From assembly GCA_025330725.1 (NCBI GenBank), contig JAIWND010000022.1, forward strand, positions 434,001-498,000: a stretch of 64,000 bases of DNA, read 5' to 3'. How positions within the stretch are numbered: the first letter of the stretch is position 1; each line of letters begins with the position of its first letter. Positions 22,972 to 36,011 of the stretch are shown piece after piece. The stretch comes from Chlamydoabsidia padenii (lineage: Eukaryota > Mucoromycota > Mucoromycetes > Mucorales > Cunninghamellaceae). The notes beneath the pieces are model-generated. The model did not search any database, was not told the DNA's origin, and worked only from the letters and a program-made list of their open reading frames with translations. A program made the translations under genes and the position numbers.

Positions 22972-24421
22972 GATGACAAGTATAAATAGATATAGATAGG
23001 AGGTAAAACAAAAAAAGGTTGACAAAGTTTTTTTTTTGTTGTTGTTGATAAAGAGAAGAAGCAACTCGGAAAGTGAAAAAAGAAATCCCTTTTTATATCA
23101 CGGGCGGGGCTTGAAGTGCTTAGTGAGCGATTGGAGAGGTGCCTGAACACTTGAACTTTAAATGATAAAAAAGGCACCTGTAAAAAGATTTGTCAAATGG
23201 CAACCAAATTTCCCTTACCAATCAATTCCGAGAGCCCTATATGGTGATTTCAATGGGTCTTTCCTTTTGATCTGTTTCCATCTGATGCACAGTCAGCGAA
23301 TGCTTCTTTTCCCTTTTTATTACATTCTTGTCAACAATGCCCTTATCATATGATGATGATGTTCAAGAAGGCACTTGTCTAGTCTAGCACTTTTTTTTTA
23401 AATCACCACTGATATCGCCGCCCATTCTCCGCGATAAGGGAAAACTAACTGCAGGGTCCTGGATGCATGGATTGAGTGATCCTTTTTCATTCTTTTTAAG
23501 TATTGTCGAGTATCATCACTCTATCATGGTTTGGGTTTAGTCGTCATTGAATGAAATGTCATTTTGAATGCTTTTTTCCGGATACTCAATCGGCTCACGT
23601 TTTATTTGACTACCTATTATGGATTTTTCGGTACCTGAAAATGACTAATTTCAAATCCCGCATTTAGTCTTTCAACCAACCATTCGTATCAACGATAGAG
23701 AATCATGACGTTTCTAGAGGGTGCGCTAATTAAGTTTTTTTTGGGGGGCAGAGGGTTGGTTGCATTTTTTGATACTCACTGGTTTGAATACTTGACGTCA
23801 TGATAGGGTTCTACATGCTGCACCCGTCTTTTTTTTTTTTTCTTTCATTATACTGAATATGCATGACTAGTCCATACATGGTCAATGAGCAGAACCGAGA
23901 AATCATGGGTAACATTGGATTTACGTCCTGTCAATCGGTTCATTTATCGATGGATGGGATCAATAAGGGGTTTCCCTTTTGTGGTATTTGCGGTAATTGC
24001 TGATAAAACAAGATGGATGGGATGGAAATACTTTGTTTACCAGAATCTCCCTTTTCATTAAGCTTTTTCCTGACACCCCGTGTTCCACATTTGTCGATAT
24101 ATTACGGAATCAAGGGTGTTGATTTTCACAAATGATCAAAATGGATCGGGATTCGAAATATACCATTTTTATTTTCCACCATGCTTTTTGATGATCCCAA
24201 CCATGGAAGGGTTGGGTTTTCTTTCATCGAGTTATCTTGATTTATATCTAGTAGTAGCTTCAAATGACTCTTATGACTAGCGCCAATGAAAAGAAAGGTT
24301 TGGAAGTCTATCACTGGCACTGTAAGTTGGTCTTTCTTTTTCATCGGTGTCGGGTTTTTCGGGGTGTGAATTAATTTTATTGCTTTACTTTCATTTCCCC
24401 CCTTTTTTTTTATTCTTCTTT

Positions 24422-24465
<44 letters not shown>

Positions 24466-25157
24466 GTCAACTTTATCAATGTAACAAACAAAGGTGGAAG
24501 TATTGAACCATTTATCAGCAGTAACATGTAAATCGTAAATAGGTGGGTCTCTGTACTTTCCTACTGTCAAGCTTGAAAAAGTGATCGGATCTCTCTTCCA
24601 CCTTCAATGACACGAGTACCAACACCATCATTCCTCTCTACTTTCACGACAAACATTTTGTTATTAATAGAAAGGCACAACAACATCCTTGACGGTATGA
24701 TTGAAACACAGTGGGGTCGGGCTCACAAGCACAGTGTTACTTTTTTTCCAACATTGGCCTGAACAGAACTACCAAAAGCGACACTCTATGAGCACTGTTT
24801 TGTCTAATACTGGATTGACACATCATTGGCTATACAACCTACTAGGAAACACCGACTCTAATGACCCCTTCCCAAAGACTTCAGTTTGAATAGTATTGCT
24901 CTAGTTTATTACTCTTCCCCTATTGTTATTTGTCTGCAATAAAGAACTTTTTTTAAACAATCTCACAATGCCAATGTTTTAACCCCCGGTTACCATTTTA
25001 GAATAATTGCGATGACTTGTTGCCCTTTTTTCACATGGAGCGGTGTCTCATTTCCCCACTATTTCTAAAGACTTTTCATTTTTTTTTTTTTTCATTTTGT
25101 GCTTTCTCTTCTCCAATTCTTTTTTTTTATTTTTTATTTTTTATTAAACTTGACGCC
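22972..25157. other. Long gene-free intergenic region between divergent GPD1 and ALDH genes
   Basis: About 2.2 kb. A GC-rich ACGGGCGGGGCTTGAA lies about 130 bp upstream of GPD1. An exact TTTCAAATCCCG lies at 23649-23660. There are several homopolymers, including T38 at 24424-24461, and a T-rich leader before the ALDH start. Short open frames (23162-23353, 24080-24280, 24701-24889) show no domain. An unannotated transcript near the 23.65-kb element cannot be excluded. Confidence 0.5.
24424..24461 (+). repeat. Poly-T (38)
   Basis: An uninterrupted T run is followed by AATAG, preceded by further T-rich sequence. It creates a false poly-Lys frame on the minus strand. Confidence 0.9.
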
Positions 25158-27149
<1,992 letters not shown>

Positions 27150-27597
27150 TGGTGTTTGGTTAGTTGACTATTTATTTTGTAGTATTACTCTTTATCATGT
27201 TCCCCCTCCTCCTTGTTTAAAATAAATAAAAAATAAACTTTTATCTGATTAATACCTTTGTTGACTTATGGTGATGGACGGTTTCATCTTCTAGATGTCT
27301 GTCATGCATTTTGGCTTTTTTACCCGCCGAAAATGTAAACCCCGATACAGTCATCTTATCCAAAACGACATGATAGATTATGCACATACATACCTGCGTA
27401 CATATTAGCACAAGACATATTTATTATAGGGAGACATGAGTATATCAAGAGTTTATTAATAATAATGTATACATATAAGGCTGATAATAAGGACTAGTAA
27501 GTAATTTAAATCTAAATGTAAGAATGAGAGAAGGGGTTGTAAATGATGATACAAAGTACAAGGTGGAATAATAGTGGGGGGGTAGTGGATAGGAGTT
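27150..27597. terminator. Convergent 3' flanks of ALDH (+) and J-protein (-)
   Basis: AATAAA-rich sequence (AAATAAATAAAAAATAAAC near 27,220-27,240) follows the ALDH stop. The rest is the 3' UTR side of the minus-strand J-domain gene. No gene is seen. Confidence 0.5.
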
Positions 27598-29083
27598 TTA
27601 ATGTTCACCAGCTTGAGTGATCCGACGATTGGGATCAATTAAAGATTGTACCTGTTCCAAATCATCCAGATCACCCATAGTTGAAACCATCATGAGACAA
27701 GGCAAGCAGCAACCACAACAGCAAATGACAACGGCCAATACGATAAAGACAGGTACAAAGACGGTGGCCATACTAATATACCAATACCCATCCAATCGAC
27801 GAGCCACCATCCCCACTAGAGCATAGACCAGAGCACACACGACCACCCACATCACGACACCCACCAACACCGTCATTTTACCCTGTTGAGCCACTTGAGG
27901 TTGCTGTGACAATCGAGCAAAGCGATGATAACTAATACCCAATTGGATCGCATACTTGACCGCCACCAAATAAAGAGGAATAAACACGACAGCCCAACTA
28001 CAAGTGATTGTATGATCAATTCGCAGGGCAATCAAGACAAACAAGACGAGTCGAAGACAAAAGAGCCAAAACTTGTTGAAGAAAAGAGACAAAGCCATTG
28101 ACCAAGGCACCATCGATAACGCCAGACCATAATCCACCACAGTCAATATAAAGTTCAATCCTTCCAATATAAAGTAAGGAATGAAGATAACAGCTGCTGA
28201 CCAAGATACCTTTTGATCCAAATTGATGACAATGAAGATTTGGAATAAGAGTGTCAAGATAAAGTACACCATAAATACACTTTTAGTCACCCATCGCATT
28301 CGTCGTCGAGTTGCTGCTTTCTTTGATTTCCTATTATTATTATTATTATTATTATCGTCTTGTTGTTCGTCGTCGTCGTCGTCGTCGTCGTCGTTATCTT
28401 CATCGTCATCGTCAGAAGAAGACAAGGAGGAGAGAAGGAATCGACCAAGGATATAAAGTAAGAACACATCAATGATCCAAAGAGGTATCCATACAGTTGC
28501 CCAAGCCCAGTTGACTCTACTATCAATTTTGACCGCCAAAAAGGAGAAGAAAATGATCAATAGTACAAGAATGATATCCAAACCCAATACCACCGTACAG
28601 ATCATGGACTCCACTTCTGGATCAAATAAAGGACTAGCCATGGTTCCCATCATTTGTAACCCAAGTTCACCATATCGATCATATACTTTGCGTTTCTGCT
28701 CGTCTCCTAAAACCTATTGTTAAATTATAAATAAGGAGAATGTTATGCTGTTGTTCTTTGTTGTCGGTCAAGGTTTTCTTACTTCATAGGCATGGCTGAT
28801 TTCCTTGAACTAGATAAATAAATAAATAAAGAAATGAGTCATTTGTATTTGTTTAAGCATGGTAGCTTATACTTACTTTGTCTGCACTGTCTGGGTTCTT
28901 GTCAGGATGGTATCGTAAAGCAAGACGTCGATAAGCCTAATAATAAACATTAAACACAACAATAAATAAAAGAGTGCTGAGCAAACAAGATAATTTCATA
29001 TTCCTTACCTTTTTTATTTCATCAGGAGTAGACGATTTACTAATTCCCAAAGTTTCGTATAGTCCAGTAGTGTTTCTATCCAT
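27598..29083 (-). CDS. J-domain protein fused to a TMEM185-like multi-pass membrane region
   Basis: The N-terminal ~70 residues are a J domain: MDRNTTGLYETLGISKSSTP, then AYRRLALRYHPDKNPDSADK with the HPD signature, then EISHAYEVLGDE and YDRYGELG. It would stimulate an Hsp70. The rest is read in one large exon with about eight hydrophobic segments. Four of them carry a repeated W/S-x-A-x-V-[FW]-[IV]-P pattern (WATVWIPLWIID, AAVIFIPYFILEG, WAVVFIPLYLVA, ATVFVPVFIVL), as in TMEM185/TMEM60-type proteins. Between the second and third helices lies an Asp run then an Asn run, coded by trinucleotide repeats at 28,331-28,393. Three introns, one bounding a micro-exon of 27 nt (FKEISHAYE), divide the J domain. 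ER or Golgi location is inferred, and the client is unknown. Confidence 0.85.
28331..28393 (-). repeat. Trinucleotide repeats coding Asp and Asn tracts
   Basis: On the plus strand ATT repeats (about seven) and GTC/GTC-type repeats (about nine) are adjacent. On the coding strand they read Asp8 then, after EQQDD, Asn7. They lie in the cytosolic/lumenal loop of the J-domain membrane protein and are prone to length change. Confidence 0.9.
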
Positions 29084-29175
29084 GCAAGTAAAACAATAAA
29101 AGAACGATCAAGTAAAAGAAAAAGAGGTGAGTCGGTTTCAAAAAAAAAAAAAAAAAAAAGTTACTTTACTTCAAA

Positions 29176-29187
29176 TTTCAAATCCCG
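29176..29187 (+). promoter_or_regulatory. TTTCAAATCCCG element upstream of the J-protein gene
   Basis: An exact TTTCAAATCCCG lies about 93-104 bp upstream of the minus-strand start at 29083. The element recurs upstream of several other genes in this window. Confidence 0.6.
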
Positions 29188-29285
29188 ATCCAAAGGCAAA
29201 GAAAATGAGAGTATAGACAAAGACACGTTTTATTCATTTTATTGGTTCAAAATATGTATATATACCACTAGATGAGCTACTCCTA

Positions 29286-31555
29286 TCAATCCACAATGAT
29301 TTTAGATTCAAGGGCTTGGAATTCTTCGAAGAAGGCCTATTGACAGATAAGTTAAGTCAGTTTTATCCCAGCTATCATCCCCCCTTTTTTTTCATTTGTC
29401 TTACCCATAACAATTGAATAGAGTGCTTGACATCATCCACACCACTTTGTTCGCGAATAGAATGCATGCTGAGTTGAGGGTTACCAATATCTATCAATAT
29501 AAAAAAGTTAGTACGTTTAAGGAGAGAGAGGAGACATCTTGTACATACCAACAGTTCGAAGACCAAGTTTGGCAGAAAGCATAGGACCAATTGTGCTGCC
29601 ACAGGATGAATCATTTCTAACAACAAATTCCTTTTTTTTTTTTTTTCCTCCCGATATTAGTGATCACGATTACTTTTTTTGCATCTTTTATTTGATTTAC
29701 CTGGATAGGGATATTATGCTTCTTGGCCAATTCCTTCAATACCAAAGTAGTGACAGCAGTCGTAGCATATCTCTAATCCATCATATACATTAATACATTT
29801 CATCCACACGCACACACTATTTGTATGACATTTTTTACCTGATTCGCATTGATTTTGACAACAGTACCCTTGTGCATTTGAGGACGATGGTTTTCTTCAT
29901 GTTTATCAGAGTAGTTGGGATGGATCGCATGAGCCATATCAGCACTGACGAGGATACTCTTGTGAATGGCTTCTTCAAACGCAGTGGCAGAGATATCAGG
30001 TGTACCAAGTACTTGAGTGTTGGCCAATCGTTGGAGAGTGGTGGGCAAGAGATTAGAGTCGGCGCCATGAGCAGTCTGAGATCCAACTTCTTCATTGTCG
30101 AATAAAGCCACCATACGGATGTTGCCTTCTTGTTCCAGATGTTCGGCCTTGATCAAAGCTTGGATTGAGCAGTATGACATTTCCAGGTTGTCCAGGCGAG
30201 GAGAGAAGATGAATTCGTTACAGGCACCACCAACAGTTGATCCCTATATTAACATGTTCGTTAAACTGTATTCCCCCCCCCTCTCTTACACTTTCCCTGA
30301 ATCACCTTTACCTGAGTATCATAAAGAGCGAGTTCAAAGTCTCGGATTTGGCTGGCTACAAGTCAAACAAGATAAATTTTCAGTGGTTTCCTCTTTCTTT
30401 TCAATAGCAATACATTACCTTTGGCGTTCAATTCTTCGGCCAAAATACGGATAAGGAGAGGATGATGACTAGCGTCAGCTTCGACATCGTCTTCCTTGAC
30501 AAATCCACTTAAAGCACTATATAAGAGAAGGTCAGTAAAAAAAAAAACACAAGGTCTATCTTTGTAACAGATCAAAAACTTACGCTTTGATTTCGGTGGC
30601 AAGGATAGGAGCAAGTTGGGTTTCCTTGTTAAATTTAAACTATAGTAACAAGATAAAGTTAGTCAAAAGTCCCATCCTTGCTATCAAATTACATTTACTT
30701 ACACCGTCATTGGCTGTACGATCCAAATGAATGGCCAAAGTGGGGATTCGAAGTAAAGGACGATCGACTTTGACCAAAGAATGCTTGAAGGTACCATCTT
30801 CTTGTTCCACCAAAACACGACCAGCAATAGAGAGATCACGATCGAACCAGGTATGCCTATATCAAACATTCCATTTAGTCTTCTCCACTTCAACTTTCTA
30901 TATTTCTTTGTGTTTGTTTATTACCAGATACCACCACCATAAGTTTGACAGCCAACTTCCAAATAAGAGGACTTTTCTTTCTTTGAGACGGGTTTCAGCT
31001 AAAAGAAAGATAAAAGCATTAGTTTATACTGTAAAAGAGTAGTAATCAGTCATTCCTTACCTTGAGACAGGGAGAATCTGTGTGAGCACCAAGAATAGAG
31101 AAACCATTCCCAGGTTTGTATTGACCACCAATAGCAAAAGCCACAAGAGCAGATCCATTGCGTGTAAAAAAGTACTTGCCCTGTTGCTTGAGTACACCAT
31201 TGTTCCAACTATCGCGTTCTTTGATTTCTTGGTACCCAGCCTATAAACAACAACCTTGTAAGTTATCGTTTTATCGCACAAGTTACTTTTTTATATACCT
31301 TCTTTAACAATTCAGCAGCTTCATGAGTCGCATGGAAAGGAGAGGGAGACTTGTTAATGTAATCAACCAGATCAAGAGCTGATTTCCCCCCATCCACCAC
31401 ACAAGATAAAAAGTAAGTAACAAGTTTTTGAATGTATTAGTTCCATTGTTGTTTATATTACCTTCTTGGGGAATACTAGGGTTGAACTAGGAATACAATA
31501 AAAAGGGGTTTAGTAGGTACTTTTATGATAAAGGCTATTTCATTCTTACCACCAT
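29286..31555 (-). CDS. APE4: Aspartyl aminopeptidase (M18 family)
   Basis: This cytosolic metallo-aminopeptidase removes N-terminal Asp/Glu, as yeast Ape4 and human DNPEP do. About a dozen exons code for it, and the first is only two codons (ATG GTG). Joined exons read [20 protein letters not shown], then [15 protein letters not shown]. Metal ligands appear in [11 protein letters not shown] (His), the [16 protein letters not shown] block, the DNEEVGS motif (two Glu) and DMAHAIHPN. The C-terminus has [20 protein letters not shown] followed by [17 protein letters not shown], and ends with ESKIIVD. No targeting signal is seen. The overall arrangement matches the ~470-aa family norm. The tiny first exon is well supported by splice frame and by the promoter element 85-96 bp upstream. 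Confidence 0.95.
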
Positions 31556-31639
31556 CTTTTTATGTCGATTAAATAAAGTGAAAGAGAGGCGTGAGAAGGG
31601 AAAAAAAAAAAAAATCTGACGGAATTTTCATTACCCATT

Positions 31640-31651
31640 TTTCAAATCCCG
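31640..31651 (+). promoter_or_regulatory. TTTCAAATCCCG element upstream of APE4
   Basis: An exact copy lies 85-96 bp from the minus-strand start codon at 31555. Confidence 0.6.
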
Positions 31652-32094
31652 GGTTTTTGGTTTCCGTTTTTGACAGAAACAACCAAAAGAGGGTCAAACG
31701 AAGATGCAGCACCATTAGTGACACTCAAACTCGAAATTGATATAATATACATATTCCAACTGAAAGGAACAATGGTGGCTAACTATCTGGGTGAGTAAAA
31801 GAGAATCATAGAAGATGGATTCTGCATGATATAAAAACTGGCCCCTGGAATCAGGGCTATGAAATGGACCAAGTATGTAGTGATCTTGTCAAAGCTTCGG
31901 CGTTTGAATTGTTATTTGCTTTTTTCTTGTAGACGAGAGATTAATCCCTTTAGCTTGATCTGACTGATACAAGAGTATTGATGCTTGATTTGCTTAACAA
32001 AGTGACGGTATATGCCAATGTAATATAAAATAGTCCTCATAGTGATTATAATATGTTGGCATTCGAGGACTGAGCGGGATTCTAGGGCCACCTG

Positions 32095-32139
32095 GTGAGG
32101 ATTGTGAGGATTGTGAGGATTGTGAGGAAAGTGAGGAAG
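32095..32139 (+). repeat. Tandem nonamer GTGAGGATT x5 (last two diverged)
   Basis: Three exact GTGAGGATT units are followed by GTGAGGAAA and GTGAGGAAG, 45 bases in all, ending 10 bases before a perfect hairpin. Confidence 0.9.
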
Positions 32140-32149
32140 TTAAATTAGC

Positions 32150-32189
32150 CTCATAGGCTCCATTGTCAACATTTTGAGGAGCCTATGAG
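32150..32189. other. Perfect 12-bp inverted repeat, 16-nt loop
   Basis: CTCATAGGCTCC at 32150-32161 is exactly mirrored by GGAGCCTATGAG at 32178-32189, with a 16-base loop. It is not followed by a T run, so a transcription terminator is not indicated. It could be a cruciform, a protein-binding palindrome or a miniature element end. Confidence 0.85.
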
Positions 32190-32451
32190 AATCCAGAAAT
32201 TTCGGGGTGTGGTGCCGCCTGGATCGGGGTTTTAATTGTGTTGAAAGTGCTCCTCTCTTTCTTTCTTTCTTTTTTTTTTTCTCGCATGCCTTTTGATCAA
32301 GTAAACATCCGACGATAAAAAAAAACACCTCTCGACAGTGGATGGCTCTTGACCGAATCACAACCAAAAGGCAGCGACGATAAAGGACATTTAATATCTT
32401 GACTTTTTATTTGACTTCCCTCGACTTTATAATCAATCTAATCACGAGTTG

Positions 32452-32817
32452 ATGCGGACGCTCATTGGTGTGGTGATATTGGCTTTTTGGCTTGGTTATC
32501 TATCTGCATCTTGTGGTCTGTTTGATGCACTTGTGCAATTGGTAGGTTATATATAGTTAGAATAACAAGTGATGACTATGATTGGTACTTAAATAATTCT
32601 TATAGAAAGAAGTCCTGTATATCCATTGCACTATTGGTGCCATATACCTTATTATATTGATCCCATTGGAAAGAATAGCCGAAGCTGAAGCACACAAGGT
32701 AAAGACGATATTAAGAAAAAGACAAACACTGATCGATTCTTTTTCTTTATATAGAATCCCAAATCGACCTTCCGAACATCAGCCAAAGAACATTTACAAA
32801 GACGTGGTAGTTTTTAA
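32452..32817 (+). CDS. Small two-pass membrane protein (81 aa)
   Basis: Three exons (32452-32541, 32606-32698, 32755-32817), each boundary in phase 0, give exactly 81 aa. The N-terminus MRTLIGVVILAFWLGYLSAS is a membrane helix or signal anchor. A second hydrophobic segment is CTIGAIYLIILIPLERI. The tail is charged and ends KEHLQRRGSF. Two helices plus a C-terminal Ala-Lys...Arg-Arg-Gly end loosely recalls DPM3, the small ER subunit that holds dolichol-phosphate-mannose synthase. The middle conserved acidic segment of DPM3 is not evident, so this is only a suggestion. The clean splicing and consistent phase make coding likely. Confidence 0.7.
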
Positions 32818-33008
32818 TATTATAATTGTTTATTATTTATAAATAAAAAGTGGACGGATAATACAAAGGTGAATAAAGTCATGTGGAAGTGATAACAAAG
32901 GGAAAACATGTACATTGAAATAAACTAGGGTTGGGAAGGGGGACTACTACTACTAAGGGATGGATGGTAAATGATAATAAAAGAAGAAGGGGGGGGGAGA
33001 TAAATCAA

Positions 33009-33736
33009 CTAGTTTGCCATCACCAACTGTTGTTTATGTTGACTACCGTCTTCATCGTCATTATCAGTGGCAGCTGGAGTGACCTGGTTGGATAATGGTG
33101 AGGCTTGATTGATGTGATTTTTGATCTTTTGTGCTTCTGGACTATTAGGTGGTGAGATTCGAATAGGTGTGGATGTTCTTGGTTGTAAATATTGTAACAA
33201 TGGACTATTGGATGGACTTGTCATGCCGTCATGGGTGATGGTCGCAGTGGAATGGTGTGTTTGTGGTTGACTGTTGTTGTTTGGATCCAATTTTAAGGTG
33301 ACCCTGCCACGACTACGATCTTCAAATAGTGTCATTATATTACCATGATCACCAACACGATATGATACAGAGAAGGGATCAATCCATAATACAAAATCAC
33401 GAGGAAGATGGGCTTGTAAAGCGGCAGGAGAAATGCATGTGTCAGTGGCAGCTACCATTTACAATACGTAATAAAAAGTGTTCAGTTACTTAACTACATC
33501 ATCCTTTTTCTATAGTTTTTACCTTTTACTATTATAGTATCCAGTTGACCATTGAAATTGGATAAGGCTCTAAAGCCATTGCCTTTGTAAGGTTGTTGTA
33601 CATCCCAGTGATCAGTAAACTTGACTTTCAAAAGTTCCGTCAATGTTTCCTTAAAGCCTGAGAGTTTATCTTGTTCAATCTTGGTGTTTAAAAGTCGACC
33701 AAGGAATTCCACTGCTTGTGCGATTTCAATATGCAT
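33009..33736 (-). CDS. BTG/Tob-family anti-proliferative protein
   Basis: Two exons (33736-33523 and 33451-33009) give 218 aa. The BTG domain fills the first ~110 residues: MHIEIAQAVEFLGRLLNTK at the start, KFTDHWDVQQPYKGNGFRAL (box A), then LPRDFVLWIDPFSVSYRVGD (box B) and ITLFEDRS-like sequence. The C-terminal half is Ser/Pro/Thr/Gln-rich and ends HKQQLVMAN, with no domain seen. BTG/Tob proteins bind the Caf1 (Pop2/Ccr4-Not) deadenylase and slow growth; that role here is from the family. RPP40 is divergent, with 457 bp between the two starts. Confidence 0.92.
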
Positions 33737-34193
33737 GGCATTAATATATAAATGTAAAAGTGTAGAATAATGAAAAGAAGTGTAAAGATATGGCTGGGAA
33801 AATATCGACAGCAAAGACTTTTTTTTTTTTTTTCTTGCTGGCTCACTGGCGGTGTTTAAATCAAAATCCCAAACTTGCTCTTTTTGATTGGATCGATTTG
33901 CCTTAAAGCATGGCCGTTCTTAAACAAAGCCTGCTCTCTCTCTATATTGGATGATGTTATTGACATTGTCGAAATTCCAGTTTGTTGGTTTTTCGTTGGA
34001 TTGTATGTAACAAACATTGTTTCAACAAAGAGGTTTTTCTTTTGCTTTTTATATCAACACATATTGTTATGAACGGAAGCATTTACTTGACAGGCGCAAA
34101 GGGGATAATTTCAAATCCCGCATTTAACCTAAAAAGTTTTTTTTGACTCTGCAAAGCTGTTATCCTCTTTTACTCTTGTAAATTCCTGGATCC
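33737..34193. promoter_or_regulatory. Bidirectional promoter region, BTG / RPP40
   Basis: The region holds a T15 run just upstream of the BTG leader, an AAATCAAAATCCC relative of the common element near 33,859-33,870, and an exact copy at 34109-34120 facing RPP40. No gene is seen. Confidence 0.5.
34109..34120 (+). promoter_or_regulatory. TTTCAAATCCCG element upstream of RPP40
   Basis: The exact 12-mer lies 74-85 bp before the ATG. It is embedded in a 20-bp stretch (TAATTTCAAATCCCGCATTT) that is identical to one at 23.65 kb. Confidence 0.6.
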
Positions 34194-34940
34194 ATGAGTC
34201 AGACTACTTATCTACCTCATGCTGATTCGCAAGCATCCTACTGCGATTTGTCTTACTTTGATTATGAACTACACGAAAAGACCTGGAAAAAGATAATCGA
34301 CCAACACCCCTTTAATCACAAGGTAAGGAAAGAAGAACCACTAAACATCACCCTATCGTTCAACTTTTTGTTTCTTTTTTTATTTGATTAGGTATCATTG
34401 TTTTTACCTTATTGCACAGTAGGCACCGCCAAAAAACACTTTTCGCACCAACAAGAACCTTTCTATTACCAGGTCAGATTGTCTTTGGTGGAACTACTAC
34501 AACCTGACTTTTACACACGCTTTATCAAATCAACACAAGGTAAAATGACTAATCGTGAGAAGGGTATCTTTTTTTTTATAATACTCAACTCTTCTTCTGG
34601 TAGGGCGACTTTTACTTCATACAACAAGTAAACGATTAGATTCGGATACAGTGGTAATATTGAATCATCAAGGCCACTTGATACTCAGCATGGACAAGTC
34701 TACATATGAAGCGTTTGGTATTGTAGGGAAAGCACAAAGGGACATGGATCGCAAGAAAAATAGATATGGTAATCATAGAAACAACTTGCTATGTCTTGAT
34801 ATACTCACCTCTTATTTTTTAATAGTGGTGGATATCGATCTAGGTAATATGGGATCTAGTATGTTTGATCGACTGAAATGGTGCTTTGAAAACACAATGA
34901 CAGAAGAGTATGATATGGTGGCAACCTTTGTTGATCAAGG

Positions 34941-34980
<40 letters not shown>

Positions 34981-35687
34981 CATTCATTACTCTCTAACCT
35001 TTCTTCTTCTTTTTTTTTTGTAGGGGTCACTAAGGATATAGAATGGGCGGTAAATGTAAAGGCAAAGAAACAAACAATGGAAATGACAGTAGAAGAAATC
35101 GGGCCAATGAACATTCCTCAGTTGACATCAACACTTGGACGAGATCTGACAGGGGAAATGGATGAACAATGGGAACATGATACTCTACAAGCTATGGAAT
35201 GGATTGGGTTGGCTCACTTGAATGCAACCAGAATTAACAGATCGAACAGTGTGGTGGACCCTTTTATATCGACTTACCAACCACCCTCACCTACGAAACA
35301 TAATGGATTTGGTGTCATAGTTACTTGGACTGGACTTGTTGATTCTTCTTACATAATTAATCTATTGGTCAATCTCAGGTATAAAATAAAAAATAAAATA
35401 AAAAATAAAAAAAAACGTGGGAGGGGACGGGTTAATGACAATATAGATTGATTCTTCTTCCTCTTCTTTTGTGTAGGAAACTGATGATCGCTGGTACTGT
35501 GCAAGATTGGGCATCCTTCAGTGTCTGGGGCTATAGGGACTCTCCTTATACTTGGGGAAATAAACAACATTACTATAGACTAAATGGTGAAAACGATTAT
35601 ACTTTTATATTATTCCCCCCTCATGCTAACAACCAACAATCATTCGCTTCTATGCAAATGTATGGCTCGCAGCATATCTTTAGATAG
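34194..35687 (+). CDS. RPP40: Ribonuclease P/MRP subunit RPP40-like
   Basis: Six or so exons start MSQTTYLPHADSQASYCDL. Family signs are HLILSMDKSTYEAFGIVGK, where human RPP40 has a similar SLDKETYEELGLQG block. VVDIDLGNMGSSMFDRLKW follows, then WIGLAHLNATRIN, DPFISTYQPPSP and the C-terminal TVQDWASFSVWGYRDSPYTWG with NDYTFILFPP. The intron/exon joins keep frame at each step I followed (34194-34322 codes exactly 43 residues). RPP40 is a protein subunit of nuclear RNase P and RNase MRP, for pre-tRNA 5' processing and pre-rRNA cleavage. It is less conserved than other subunits, so the match is on several short blocks. An (AT)n tract lies in an intron at 34943-34978. Confidence 0.85.
34943..34978 (+). 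repeat. (AT)n microsatellite in an RPP40 intron
   Basis: About 18 AT units lie inside the intron after CATFVDQG-type coding. Similar tracts occur at 40963-40991, 59848-59870 and 63379-63400. Confidence 0.9.
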
Positions 35688-36011
35688 TAGTTTATTAGTT
35701 TTATTAAAATCATTCGTTTTTTTACATGTACTATGTCTTACATTTACACAAGGAACTGATTAGTCATATGGAAGTAGGGTGGTGGGGCTGATGTCAAACG
35801 GTTAGTGGAACAGGGGAATCCTGACAAATAAATGCAAGCATGATTGGATTCAACTCCCGACAGGCGAAAAATACTTGCCGCCTTTTTATTGGGTGATCAC
35901 AATAACCTAACATACCGGCGCCCAGAAATGTTATTTAAATTTTTTGGGAGCAGACCTTATCTTTTTTTTTTTTTCTTTCACTCTTTTTATTACATCAACC
36001 TATTCATCATC
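35688..36011. promoter_or_regulatory. RPP40 3' flank and PDI promoter
   Basis: Both genes run rightward. A TTATTTAAATTTTTT stretch (about 35,931-35,945) and a T-rich leader lead into the PDI start. No TTTCAAATCCCG copy is evident and no gene is seen. Confidence 0.45.

Larger units (their letters stand above)
31556..32451. other. Divergent intergenic region with tandem nonamers and a perfect hairpin
   Basis: An exact TTTCAAATCCCG lies near the APE4 start (31640-31651). Five GTGAGGATT-like nonamers (32095-32139) are followed at once by a perfect 12-bp inverted repeat (32150-32161 / 32178-32189). No protein gene is supported here. Confidence 0.6.

Noticed and set aside
24126..24527. Open frame with a poly-Lys run
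   Set aside because: It is created by T38 on the other strand and lies in a gene-free stretch.
32452..32817. Firm assignment of the 81-aa protein as DPM3
   Set aside because: Only the two-helix layout and the Arg-Arg-Gly end match; the conserved middle segment is missing.
34943..34978. (AT)n tracts as CRISPR or regulatory arrays
   Set aside because: They are simple dinucleotide microsatellites inside introns; no CRISPR array is present in the window.
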